Assembly (NCBI GenBank): GCA_902775835.1 | Contig: CACYNZ010000066.1 | Location: forward strand, 1-13,511 | Length of the DNA stretch: 13,511 bases | Direction: 5' to 3' | From: an uncultured Eubacteriales bacterium | GTDB lineage: Bacteria; Bacillota_A; Clostridia; Christensenellales; Aristaeellaceae | Shown: one piece after another, positions 6,461 to 13,437 of the stretch | How positions within the stretch are numbered: position 1 is the stretch's first letter | Layout: each line of letters starts with the position of its first letter | Notes under the pieces: generated by a model | The model's database searches: none | The model's input: the letters and a program-made list of their open reading frames with translations, nothing else | What the model was told of the DNA's origin: nothing | Translations under genes and position numbers: made by a program

Positions 6461-7150
6461 TCATGCCTTTTCCGGGGTCAGAAGATCCTGGATCAGTTCG
6501 TCACTGCTCTGGGGCGTCCAGTGGCCTTCCAGACAGATCTGCATGCCAGTGGAGCGCACGGAAGAAGCGAGACTTGCAGCGAGCACCGGATCCTTTTCCC
6601 AGGTCGGGAAAACACCGCTGGCCGCGTCACCCAGGAACAGCACGCTTTCGCCGGGCACTTCCACCAGGGTGGAATCATCCGTGTGCGGGGATTCAGTCGG
6701 GAACAGACGGATGGGACAGTTTCCGGCATCCAGGCGCACTTCGCCTGTAAACACCATGTCCGCCGGTACCACGGTTACGGGCTGGCCGCCTGCGTATTCC
6801 CTGCGGATGGTTTCATCCATGTCAAGGAAAAATCCGGCGCCGGATTCAGCGAGCCTTTTCCGGAAACCCCGGAGCAGGGCATCCGTCCTTTCGCCGGCCA
6901 GGCACAGGCCGTGAACGGCATGCATGCCGAAGGTATGGTCCCAGTGCCAGTGCGTCAGCACGGTGAGACTTGGGAGCGGAAGGCCGGCTTCCTCCAGGGC
7001 ACGGTAGAATGCTTCCGTGTGGGCCCTGGAATGCCCGGCGTCCACGGCCAGACTCCAGTGATCCCCGCGGATATATCCGAGATTCGGGCGGTCCCGTTCT
7101 TTCTCAAAGGGCAAAAACCAGATGCGCTCACTCAGTCTGTTCAGTTTCAA
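6461..7150 (-). CDS. Metallo-beta-lactamase-fold hydrolase
   Basis: This 229-residue cytoplasmic protein has the complete metal site of the MBL-fold superfamily: THWHWDH (H67, H69, D71, H72), H156 in SPHTDD, D175 in FLGDA and H210 in LEGHW. These residues bind two zinc or iron ions and hydrolyse an ester, thioester, lactam or phosphodiester. The size fits single-domain glyoxalase-II-like or related hydrolases; the substrate is not evident. There is no signal peptide, which argues against a secreted beta-lactamase. The start is TTG at 7150, supported by GGAGGG 10 nt upstream, with no alternative ATG until much later. It is the first gene of a two-gene minus-strand operon with the U32-like protein, driven by the promoter at 7223-7251. 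Confidence 0.9.
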   Translation of the reverse strand: MKLNRLSERIWFLPFEKERDRPNLGYIRGDHWSLAVDAGHSRAHTEAFYRALEEAGLPLPSLTVLTHWHWDHTFGMHAVHGLCLAGERTDALLRGFRKRLAESGAGFFLDMDETIRREYAGGQPVTVVPADMVFTGEVRLDAGNCPIRLFPTESPHTDDSTLVEVPGESVLFLGDAASGVFPTWEKDPVLAASLASSVRSTGMQICLEGHWTPQSSDELIQDLLTPEKA

Positions 7151-7222
7151 GGCAGGATCACCCTCCGTCAGACAGCTTGGATATGGCTCGGGAAAGAGAG
7201 CCGGGCACGGCTCTGCATGCTG

Positions 7223-7251
7223 ACTTTATCATGTCCGGATGGGTGGGTCAA
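7223..7251 (-). promoter_or_regulatory. Sigma-70-type promoter for the MBL/U32-like operon
   Basis: On the minus strand, TTGACC (7246-7251, 5 of 6 to consensus) lies exactly 17 bp before TAAAGT (7223-7228, 4 of 6). The leader to the TTG start would be about 65 nt. Confidence 0.65.
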
Positions 7252-7298
7252 CCTGCTTCCGTGCGGTCTGGAAATATGCGCTGCGCGGCATCCCGGTA

Positions 7299-7327
7299 TT
7301 GCAAAATGCCTGCGCATGCGATATAAG
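7299..7327 (+). promoter_or_regulatory. Sigma-70-type promoter for the lipoprotein gene
   Basis: TTGCAA (7299-7304, 4 of 6) and TATAAG (7322-7327, 5 of 6) are separated by exactly 17 bp. It is divergent from the minus-strand promoter, with 47 bp between the two -35 boxes. The leader of the lipoprotein gene would be about 135 nt, and I see no recognisable riboswitch in it. Confidence 0.6.
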
Positions 7328-7468
7328 TTTTCAAGATGCTGTGCTGCGCTTTCTGTTCTGACATCATCGACGATCCGGAGACGGGACAGGATGCGGCGGG
7401 ACGGGATATATGTCCGAAAGACACAAAGACCGGGTGGATTCGCGCAGCAAAAAACGGGGTGAACACGT

Positions 7469-8398
7469 ATGAAGACGAAAAACTGTGCGATGGAAAGAAT
7501 ACTGGCTCTGCTGACAGCTGTGATGCTGCTTTGTACGCTGTTTGGCTGCGCTGCGGCGGAGGAGGAACCGACGGATGAAGGCGGGGTTCCGGGCCTTACT
7601 CCGCACCTGCCCCAGAAGGTCACGGAATATGATCTGGACTATGAAACAAAAACCTGGCAGCCTGTCCGGAGCTGGACCTATACCTATGAAAACGGGTATC
7701 CGGTGCTCGTGGACTGCCATGAGATTGACCTGGATGTGCATGTAGTGTCCGCCTACCAGTATGAGTTTGAGAACGGCGTACCTGTGAAGAGAACGTTCAC
7801 GGATGAAACGTACGGACGTGTGACGACGGTGGAGTATGTGAAGGGAAAGCCCTACAATATCACCACCCTGAGCAATGACGGAGTCTATACGAGCAGGGAC
7901 TATTTCCAGTACGCCGGCGGTGTTGACTACTTCACCCTGGTTCTGCATGAACATCACAGTGTCTATCCGGACGAACCTGATATGAATGATGACGCGGAGG
8001 AAGTGGACGCGGTTTCCGTTACGTCAGCTAACGGACTGCTGGTCCGGACGATCAATACGGGCATGTATGCCAACTGGATACCGTCAACGGAAAAGGAATG
8101 GCTGCGGTTTAACGGCACCTATTCAGCCACCTATGACAGCGACGGGATTGTCGTCAGCACTTCCGTTGTGTACAGAACAGGTAATTCCGGGGTGGACGGC
8201 CGGTTCGATGCCTACAGGGAAAACGGCCAGATCACAGAGGCGACCGTCCTCAATCCGGATGGCACTTCCTGGAGCGGAATGACCAGGTTTGTATTCGAAT
8301 ACACGGATACGGAAATCTCTGCCGCAAGGTATGCAACCATGATCAACAGCTTCCTTCTGGGAGAAGAAAACAACTATTACAAGTTCTTCTGGTATTGA
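7469..8398 (+). CDS. Putative lipoprotein of unknown function
   Basis: This 309-residue protein has a classical lipoprotein signal: basic N-terminus, hydrophobic core (about 11-22) and lipobox LFGC with the modified cysteine at C27. The mature protein would be anchored to the outer face of the membrane. After an acidic linker, the body contains short beta-hairpin-like repeats of the type YTYENGYPV and YEFENGVPV, with many Tyr-Glu/Asp-Asn-Gly turns. These recall RHS/YD-repeat sequences, but the match is loose. No catalytic motif was seen. The ATG at 7469 is preceded by GGGGTGA at a good distance. The gene has its own promoter and a terminator downstream, so it is probably monocistronic. The lipoprotein call is strong; the function is unknown. 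Confidence 0.82.
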   Translation: MKTKNCAMERILALLTAVMLLCTLFGCAAAEEEPTDEGGVPGLTPHLPQKVTEYDLDYETKTWQPVRSWTYTYENGYPVLVDCHEIDLDVHVVSAYQYEFENGVPVKRTFTDETYGRVTTVEYVKGKPYNITTLSNDGVYTSRDYFQYAGGVDYFTLVLHEHHSVYPDEPDMNDDAEEVDAVSVTSANGLLVRTINTGMYANWIPSTEKEWLRFNGTYSATYDSDGIVVSTSVVYRTGNSGVDGRFDAYRENGQITEATVLNPDGTSWSGMTRFVFEYTDTEISAARYATMINSFLLGEENNYYKFFWY

Positions 8399-8482
8399 TG
8401 CCGGGAATGACCTGCCTGCGTGAAGAGAACGCAGTGCATTCTGCCCGGCCTTGCCGGCACGGGATTTCCAGTGTGGTTCTTC

Positions 8483-8512
8483 AGTACCCTGCCATGGGTC
8501 GGGGTACTTTTT
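8483..8512 (+). terminator. Rho-independent terminator after the lipoprotein gene
   Basis: The stem AGTACCC (8483-8489) / GGGTACT (8502-8508) ends in five T residues (8508-8512). It lies 84 nt after the lipoprotein stop. The 12-nt loop is rather large. Confidence 0.65.
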
Positions 8513-8619
8513 CGATGCGGAGCGGAAGCTTAAGGGCGGGGAGATCCGGCGTTTGCAGAATAGCCCGGGTATATGCCAGGGGAAGGAGCCGGCAGACATC
8601 TCCGCCATGATCTTCCATG

Positions 8620-8694
8620 GGAATTTCTGCCGGGATGCTTTATGGACGTGGCGGTTATCTGGTACAATGGACGCGGCACGGAATTTCTGTCAGG
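8620..8694. repeat. Direct repeat pair flanking the fucosidase promoter
   Basis: GGAATTTCTG occurs at 8620-8629 and again at 8680-8689, exactly 60 bp apart. The identity extends to 13 of 15 positions (GGAATTTCTGCCGGG and GGAATTTCTGTCAGG). The promoter-like boxes lie between the two copies, so they may be binding sites of a regulator. Confidence 0.45.
8640..8668 (+). promoter_or_regulatory. Candidate promoter of the fucosidase operon
   Basis: TACAAT (8663-8668) is 5 of 6 to the -10 consensus. The -35 at a 17-bp spacing, TTATGG (8640-8645), is poor, which would fit a promoter that needs an activator. The leader to the start codon would be about 67 nt. Confidence 0.4.
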
Positions 8695-8741
8695 AGTCTG
8701 AACCACCGCGGCATACAGCGGGGGTCTGGGAGGAGAAAGGC

Positions 8742-10901
8742 ATGGAACAGCAGTTGAAACTGTGGTACCGGCAGCCTGCCGGCTGTCATGAGGAAGCGAT
8801 GCCCATCGGCAACGGGAGTCTCGGCGCACTTGTTTTCGGAGGCGTGAACCGGGAAGAGCTTGCCCTGAATGAAGATTCACTCTGGTCCGGGTATCCGAGG
8901 GACAAGAACCGGCCGGAAGCCGCCGGATACCTGAATGACGCCCGGAACCTGATCTGGGAAGGCCGTGTGGTGGAGGCGGAGAAGCTGATCCAGGACCATA
9001 TGCTGGGTGAATATACAGAGGCTTATATGCCCCTGGGGCAGATGTTTCTGGAATATGCCTATCCGGGTGAGGGCAGCATGACAGAATACGAGCGCTCGCT
9101 GCTGCTCAATGAAGCGGTTTCCAATGTATCCTATCGCGTGGACGGGACAAGGTATCAGCGGGCATACTTTGCCAGCTTTCCGGATCAGGCAATTGTGTGC
9201 ATGCTCAGGTGCGAAAAGCCGGAGATGCGGGTACATGTCAGGTTTGATTCCCTGCTTTGCCATCAGATCCGGACCGGGGAGGAAGGAACACTGGAAATTT
9301 CCGGTCAGTGCCCGGAACACGTGGACCCGAATTACTGTCCGCGGGAGGAACGGGTGCAGCAGGGCAGCCGGGGGCGGAAATTCCAGGCGGCCTGCCGGAT
9401 ACTGGATACGGACGGCGATGTGGAAATCTCGGAACAGGCACTGACGGTATCCGGTGCCACGTTCCTGGTGCTTGCTTTCCATATGGGAGACAGGCCGTCT
9501 TTCCCGCTGAAGTCCGGATGGGAGGAGCTGAAGGCACGGCATGTGCAGGATTACACCCGCATTTTTGACCGGGTGGACCTGTATCTCGGACCGCAGGATC
9601 CGGCTCCGACGGACGAGCGCCTGGAAAAGGTCAGGCATGCGGATACGGATCCGTCCCTGTACGCGCTTTATTTCCAGTACGGGCGGTATCTGCTGATCGC
9701 GTCCTCACGGAAGGGGAGTCAGCCGGCGAACCTTCAGGGCATCTGGTCCTGGGATATGACGCCGCCCTGGTCCAGCAACTGGACGACCAACATCAATCTG
9801 CAGATGAATTACTGGCATGCCTGCAGCTGCAATCTGCTTGAATGCATGGACCCCTACTTTGATCTTCTGAAGCGGATCTGTGCAAACGGCAGGGAGACCG
9901 CACGGACGCACTACGGATGCCGGGGCAGCGTACTGCATCACAATACGGATTACTGGGCCAGCACCAATCCGACCGGCATCTTTTACGGCGGGGACAGGGG
10001 AGATGACGGCAGCGTCACCTGGTCCTTCTGGGTGATGGGCGAGGCCTGGATGTGCCAGGCACTGTATGAATATTATGAATATACGCATGATGAGGCTTTC
10101 CTGAGGGACACGGTGTATCCGATTCTCCGGGAAAATGCCCTGTTCCTCAATGACTGGCTGGTGGAGCGTGACGGCGTGTTCGAGTCCCTGCCTTCCACCT
10201 CCCCGGAAAACCGGTTCCTGACCGCGGACGGTCAGTCCTGCTGTGTATCCCGCAACTGTGCCATGGATCTGGAACTGATCCGTGAAGTGTTCACGCATTT
10301 CCGCAGGACCTGCGAAATCCTCGGTCTGGATGACCCGCTGCTTGCCGAAACGGAGCACAAGCTCCGGCATCTGGCCCCGATTCAGATCGGCAGCAGGGGA
10401 CAGATCCTGGAATGGGGAGAGGAATACGGGGAAGTGGAGCCAGGGCACAGACATGTATCCCTGCTCTACGGACTGTATCCATCGGACCTGTTTGAAGGGA
10501 ATCCGGAAATGATGGAGGCGGCCCGGAAGACGCTGCAGCTGCGGATCGAGAACGGCGGCGGATATACGGGCTGGAGCTGCGCCTGGCTGATCAGTCTGTA
10601 TGCGGTGCTGGGCGACCGCGAAAATGCTGCCCGTTACCTGCACGTGCTGCTCTCCCGGTCCACGTATCCGAACATGTGGGACGCGCATCCGCCGTTCCAG
10701 ATTGACGGAAACTTCGGCGGAGCCGCGGGCATTGCCAATATGCTGGTGCAGGACCGCGGCGGAGAGGTGCGAGTGCTTCCTGCGCTTCCCGAAAACTGGA
10801 AGGACGGGTATGTGCGCGGACTGCGGATCCGTGGAGGGAAGACCATTGATATTGAGTGGAAGAACGGACAAGCCGTGAGTACGGAAATCCATCCGGCCTG
10901 A
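8742..10901 (+). CDS. Glycoside hydrolase family 95, probable 1,2-alpha-L-fucosidase
   Basis: This 719-residue enzyme matches GH95 over its full length. GH95 inverting fucosidases remove terminal alpha-1,2-linked L-fucose from mucin glycans, milk oligosaccharides or plant xyloglucan. The N-terminal beta domain opens with LWYRQPAGCHEEAMPIGNGS and LALNEDSLWSG. The (alpha/alpha)6 barrel contains NLQGIW (330-335), TTNINLQMNYW with N350 and N352, LPSTSPEN with E489, and PPFQIDGNFGG with D655. These correspond to the Asn-Asn, Glu and Asp catalytic set described for Bifidobacterium AfcA, so the site looks intact. The start is ATG 8742, preceded by AGGAGA; the frame is open further upstream but across a terminator. 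There is no signal peptide or anchor, so the enzyme is probably cytoplasmic and would act on imported oligosaccharides. Some GH95 members prefer L-galactose, so the sugar is not certain. It probably forms an operon with the next gene. Confidence 0.93.
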   Translation: MEQQLKLWYRQPAGCHEEAMPIGNGSLGALVFGGVNREELALNEDSLWSGYPRDKNRPEAAGYLNDARNLIWEGRVVEAEKLIQDHMLGEYTEAYMPLGQMFLEYAYPGEGSMTEYERSLLLNEAVSNVSYRVDGTRYQRAYFASFPDQAIVCMLRCEKPEMRVHVRFDSLLCHQIRTGEEGTLEISGQCPEHVDPNYCPREERVQQGSRGRKFQAACRILDTDGDVEISEQALTVSGATFLVLAFHMGDRPSFPLKSGWEELKARHVQDYTRIFDRVDLYLGPQDPAPTDERLEKVRHADTDPSLYALYFQYGRYLLIASSRKGSQPANLQGIWSWDMTPPWSSNWTTNINLQMNYWHACSCNLLECMDPYFDLLKRICANGRETARTHYGCRGSVLHHNTDYWASTNPTGIFYGGDRGDDGSVTWSFWVMGEAWMCQALYEYYEYTHDEAFLRDTVYPILRENALFLNDWLVERDGVFESLPSTSPENRFLTADGQSCCVSRNCAMDLELIREVFTHFRRTCEILGLDDPLLAETEHKLRHLAPIQIGSRGQILEWGEEYGEVEPGHRHVSLLYGLYPSDLFEGNPEMMEAARKTLQLRIENGGGYTGWSCAWLISLYAVLGDRENAARYLHVLLSRSTYPNMWDAHPPFQIDGNFGGAAGIANMLVQDRGGEVRVLPALPENWKDGYVRGLRIRGGKTIDIEWKNGQAVSTEIHPA

Positions 10902-10926
10902 ATGAGAGGCGGAAAGCGGTGACCGG

Positions 10927-10954
10927 CATCCGGATTCCGATGCGGATGAGGAGG
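10927..10954 (+). promoter_or_regulatory. Hairpin abutting the ribosome binding site of the dehydrogenase gene
   Basis: CATCCG (10927-10932) can pair with CGGATG (10943-10948) around a 10-nt loop. The Shine-Dalgarno AGGAGG occupies 10949-10954, immediately after the stem. This could modulate translation or protect the downstream transcript end. Confidence 0.4.
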
Positions 10955-10961
10955 AAAACGC

Positions 10962-11924
10962 GTGAAGATTGTTCTGCTTGAGCGTGACAGTATTGGCGGG
11001 GATATGGATGTTTCCTGCTATGAGGAGCTGGGAGAGGTCGTCGCCTACGGCAGCACCAGGACCGAGGAGGAAGTGAAGGCGCGCACGCGGGATGCGGACG
11101 TGGTGATTGCCAACAAGGCACCTATGACCCGGAATGCCCTCTCGGAAGCCGGACAGCTCAGACTGATCTGCATTCTTGCCACCGGGTATGACAACTGCGA
11201 TACGGCCTGGTGCCGGGAACAGGGAATCCGGGTATGCAATGTGGTCAACTACAGCACGGCCATGGTGGCTCAGCACACCATTACGCTGGCACTGTGCCTG
11301 ACCCAGCATATCCTGCATTATGATGCGTTTGTCCGCGGCGGCGCGTACAGCGCGCAGCCTGCCTTCTCCTGCTTTGATGTCGTCTTTCATGAACTGGATG
11401 GGAAGACCTGGGGCATTGTGGGCATGGGCCATATCGGCCGGCGCGTGGCCGCGATCGCATCCGCGCTGGGATGCCGGATCATTACGCATTCCCTGACCGG
11501 GCGGACAGGAGGACATGCGTGGGAGCAGGTGGACAGGGAACAGCTGCTGCGGGAAAGCGACATTCTGTCGCTGCACTGTCCGCTCAGCGATCTGTCCCGG
11601 CATTTCATGAACGCTGACGCATTCAGGCTGATGAAGCCATCGGCGTATCTGATCAATGTGGCCCGGGGCCCGGTAGTGGACCAGCGGGCACTGTATCAGG
11701 CGCTGATGGACGGAGAAATAGCCGGGGCCGCCATGGATGTCATGGAGAAGGAACCGATCCCGGCGGATGATCCGCTGCTGCGGGTAAAGGACAGCGGAAA
11801 GCTGATCATGACGCCGCATCTGGCCTGGGCCAGTGTGGAGGCCCGGAAGCGGTGCATGCTGGGGGTATATGAGAACATCCGTGCATGGATGCGCGGAGAG
11901 GAAAGGAATGTTGTCAACGGCTGA
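10962..11924 (+). CDS. D-2-hydroxyacid dehydrogenase family protein
   Basis: This 320-residue protein belongs to the NAD-dependent D-isomer-specific 2-hydroxyacid dehydrogenases (glycerate, phosphoglycerate and D-lactate dehydrogenase relatives), which interconvert 2-hydroxy and 2-keto acids. The nucleotide-binding motif GMGHIG (154-159) is present. The catalytic trio R235 (NVARG), E264 (EKEP) and H286 (TPHLAW) is complete and normally spaced. The start is GTG at 10962, supported by AGGAGG 7 nt upstream. The gene follows the GH95 fucosidase by 60 nt with no terminator between them, so cotranscription is likely. A hairpin CATCCG/CGGATG abuts the ribosome binding site. A role in sugar-derived acid metabolism is plausible from context, but the substrate is not known; glycerate/hydroxypyruvate-type activity is one option. 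Confidence 0.92.
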   Translation: MKIVLLERDSIGGDMDVSCYEELGEVVAYGSTRTEEEVKARTRDADVVIANKAPMTRNALSEAGQLRLICILATGYDNCDTAWCREQGIRVCNVVNYSTAMVAQHTITLALCLTQHILHYDAFVRGGAYSAQPAFSCFDVVFHELDGKTWGIVGMGHIGRRVAAIASALGCRIITHSLTGRTGGHAWEQVDREQLLRESDILSLHCPLSDLSRHFMNADAFRLMKPSAYLINVARGPVVDQRALYQALMDGEIAGAAMDVMEKEPIPADDPLLRVKDSGKLIMTPHLAWASVEARKRCMLGVYENIRAWMRGEERNVVNG

Positions 11925-11950
11925 TGCCGGACGGCAGGGAATTCAGAGAA

Positions 11951-11991
11951 GGCGCGAAATTCCCGACACCTGGGGTGCCGTGCCTTCTTTT
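11951..11991 (+). terminator. Candidate terminator after the dehydrogenase gene
   Basis: GGCGCG (11951-11956) pairs with CGTGCC (11979-11984, one G-U pair), enclosing a small CACC/GGTG hairpin (11967-11977), and is followed by TTCTTTT. An alternative stem GGGAATT (11937-11943) / AATTCCC (11958-11964) competes with it. The stem is imperfect, so confidence is limited. Confidence 0.45.
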
Positions 11992-12082
11992 CATGTTCCG
12001 GTATCTGAGGAAGCAGGGGAATCTGGTCCGGACTGTCCGTGTGCACAGGACAGTTAGTCATTCCTGCCAATTGATAGAGAAA

Positions 12083-12116
12083 TGTAACTCTTCTGTAACC
12101 ATTCACGTGGTATAGT
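12083..12116 (+). promoter_or_regulatory. Promoter of the triple-XRE gene with TGTAAC direct repeats
   Basis: TATAGT (12111-12116) is 5 of 6 to the -10 consensus but has no good -35. In that region lie two TGTAAC words (12083-12088 and 12094-12099), spaced 11 bp start to start, one DNA turn. This is the arrangement of OmpR/PhoB-type activator sites. TTGATA (12071-12076) with TGTAAC (12094-12099) at a 17-bp spacing is a second, weaker promoter reading. Confidence 0.4.
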
Positions 12117-12122
12117 GCACAA
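12115..12122. promoter_or_regulatory. Putative operator GTGCACAA at the triple-XRE promoter
   Basis: GTGCACAA overlaps the end of the -10 box. The same 8-nt word recurs at 12968-12975, after the regulator gene. That makes it a candidate autoregulatory site. Confidence 0.35.
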
Positions 12123-12150
12123 CAGGATAGTGTGAACTGGAGGGACAAGG

Positions 12151-12957
12151 GTGACCGTTAATAACGGAAAGCCGGAAATGACCAACATAACCCCAGAGTA
12201 TGCTGCAATCGGACAGAGAATGCGCCTGATCCGGAAGCGAAAGAATCTCACGCAGCGCGGCATGGGACAGATCCTGGGCATGTCAGGAGCCACGGTGTGT
12301 CAGAATGAGAACGGCGTGTTCTCCGGGATGAAATATCTGGAGCATTTTGCGGAAAAAATGCAGATCAGCCGGAACTGGCTGCTGACAGGAGAAGGCGAGA
12401 GCGGGGTGGAAAAGAGTCTTGATCAGAGAACCCCGGCACAGCGCCTGATCGAAATGCGCCAGGATATGGGTCTGAGCCAGACCGCGCTGAGCCGTAAAAT
12501 CGGTGTGCAGAGCACAAGCATTTCCCTGATTGAGCATGAGCGCATTTCCATGAGCGCAAAGTTTGCCCAGCGGGTGGAAGATGAACTTGGGATAGGGGCC
12601 GACTGGCTTCTTTACGGGGATGAAAGCCAGAAGCGCTGGCCGTGCAGCGGGCGGATGATTGATTATCTGCGCCGGCATCCGGAAGAGCGCAGAAAGATCT
12701 GGATGGAAATGCGCGGCAACCGGGATCAGGATATGTTCCTGTCCAAGACGGATGACAATCCAGGCAACCGGATTCGTACCGCCAGAATCAAGGGCGGGAT
12801 GAATCAGCAGATGTTTGCCAGGAAAATCCAGGTTCAGCAGTCCACGGTTTCAAGGATTGAGAACGGGGACATCCATATTACCGATGATATGATGCAGCGG
12901 ATCTGCGAAGCATTGGGAGCCGATGAAAACTGGATTCGGCATGGTGAAAATGAGTGA
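12151..12957 (+). CDS. Transcriptional regulator with three tandem XRE-type HTH domains
   Basis: This 268-residue protein consists almost wholly of three helix-turn-helix domains of the XRE/Cro-CI type. Domain 1 lies at about 19-78 (RKNLTQRGMGQILGMSGATV), domain 2 at about 97-154 (MGLSQTALSRKIGVQSTSIS) and domain 3 at about 206-264 (MNQQMFARKIQVQQSTVSRI). Each ends in a similar NWLLTGEG / DWLLYGDE / NWIRHGEN tail, as in phage-type repressors, so the gene probably arose by duplication. A basic linker (about 160-200) separates domains 2 and 3. There is no peptidase or sensor domain. The start is GTG at 12151, because GGAGGG lies 8 nt upstream; the in-frame ATG at 12178 has only a weak site. It has its own promoter with candidate operators and is followed by a small protein gene. 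DNA binding is near certain; the targets are unknown. Confidence 0.88.
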   Translation: MTVNNGKPEMTNITPEYAAIGQRMRLIRKRKNLTQRGMGQILGMSGATVCQNENGVFSGMKYLEHFAEKMQISRNWLLTGEGESGVEKSLDQRTPAQRLIEMRQDMGLSQTALSRKIGVQSTSISLIEHERISMSAKFAQRVEDELGIGADWLLYGDESQKRWPCSGRMIDYLRRHPEERRKIWMEMRGNRDQDMFLSKTDDNPGNRIRTARIKGGMNQQMFARKIQVQQSTVSRIENGDIHITDDMMQRICEALGADENWIRHGENE

Positions 12958-12965
12958 ATAAAAAT

Positions 12966-12975
12966 TTGTGCACAA
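12966..12975. promoter_or_regulatory. Perfect palindrome TTGTGCACAA, putative operator
   Basis: This 10-bp perfect palindrome lies 9 nt after the triple-XRE gene and 86 nt before the next start codon. It contains the same GTGCACAA word found at the regulator's own promoter. I could not assign a promoter in the following stretch with confidence. Confidence 0.4.
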
Positions 12976-13060
12976 GGCAGGAGTATTCCAGTTCGTGTCG
13001 AAAGAGATAACACAAAGACTTCTGTTTTCTATTTTCGACCAGTTTGGAAGGAGGCTAAGG

Positions 13061-13360
13061 ATGCTGACGCCAGTGCGATTAGATGCGCTGCTGGCGGTCT
13101 GCGAAGACAGAGCAGCGGTGCGCGACAGTTTAAAGGAAGTGGATACGGAGAATTTGCGAGAATTTGTAACAGTAGCCGCTTCGCTGATGGCCGAACGCAG
13201 ACCTGATGTTCTGTCCCTTATGATTCGTGCACTTGCTCAGGGATGTGTCACAGGAAATTGTGATGAGGCTCTGCAGAGCGCTGCCGCAATAGCCATAGAA
13301 GGGCTGGGGGCAAGACGTCGGGTAGAAACGAACGAACACGTAACACTTCACATGGACTGA
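13061..13360 (+). CDS. Small helical protein of unknown function
   Basis: This is a 99-residue protein rich in alanine, leucine, arginine and glutamate, predicted to be mostly alpha-helical. There is no signal peptide, membrane segment or recognised motif. The start is ATG 13061, because GGAGG (13050-13054) lies 6 nt upstream. An in-frame GTG at 12968 would add 31 residues, but it falls inside a palindrome and has no ribosome binding site. The gene follows the triple-XRE regulator by 103 nt on the same strand and is closed by a terminator. The two may form a regulator/effector pair, but nothing in the sequence shows what this protein does. Confidence 0.68.
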   Translation: MLTPVRLDALLAVCEDRAAVRDSLKEVDTENLREFVTVAASLMAERRPDVLSLMIRALAQGCVTGNCDEALQSAAAIAIEGLGARRRVETNEHVTLHMD

Positions 13361-13387
13361 CCGACGCTTTCATGAATGCAAGCAGCT

Positions 13388-13437
13388 GTAGAAACCGGAA
13401 AGTACGGATTCCGGAATTTACGGCTACTTATTTTTTT
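13388..13437 (+). terminator. Terminator after the small protein gene
   Basis: The stem CCGGAA (13395-13400) / TTCCGG (13409-13414), with outer arms GTAG (13388-13391) / CTAC (13424-13427), is followed by TTA and seven T residues (13431-13437). The internal loops make the outer stem weak. Confidence 0.6.

Larger units (their letters stand above)
8399..8741. other. Gene-free region before the fucosidase gene
   Basis: These 343 nt carry the lipoprotein terminator (8483-8512), a direct-repeat pair (8620-8634 and 8680-8694) and a candidate promoter (8640-8668). An open frame joins part of it to the fucosidase gene from GTG/ATG-like codons near 8451, but it crosses the terminator, has no family resemblance and is not considered coding. 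Confidence 0.6.

Noticed and set aside
8451..8741. N-terminal extension of the GH95 fucosidase
   Set aside because: It crosses a terminator and the candidate promoter, has no GH95 similarity, and a good ribosome binding site precedes ATG 8742.
9705..11819. 704-codon open frame on the minus strand
   Set aside because: It lies opposite GH95 and the dehydrogenase, which both have full catalytic motifs. The frame is a shadow of GC-rich codon use, with low-complexity basic and proline-rich sequence.
12968..13060. N-terminal extension of the small protein from GTG 12968
   Set aside because: It starts within a palindrome without a ribosome binding site, whereas ATG 13061 has a strong one.
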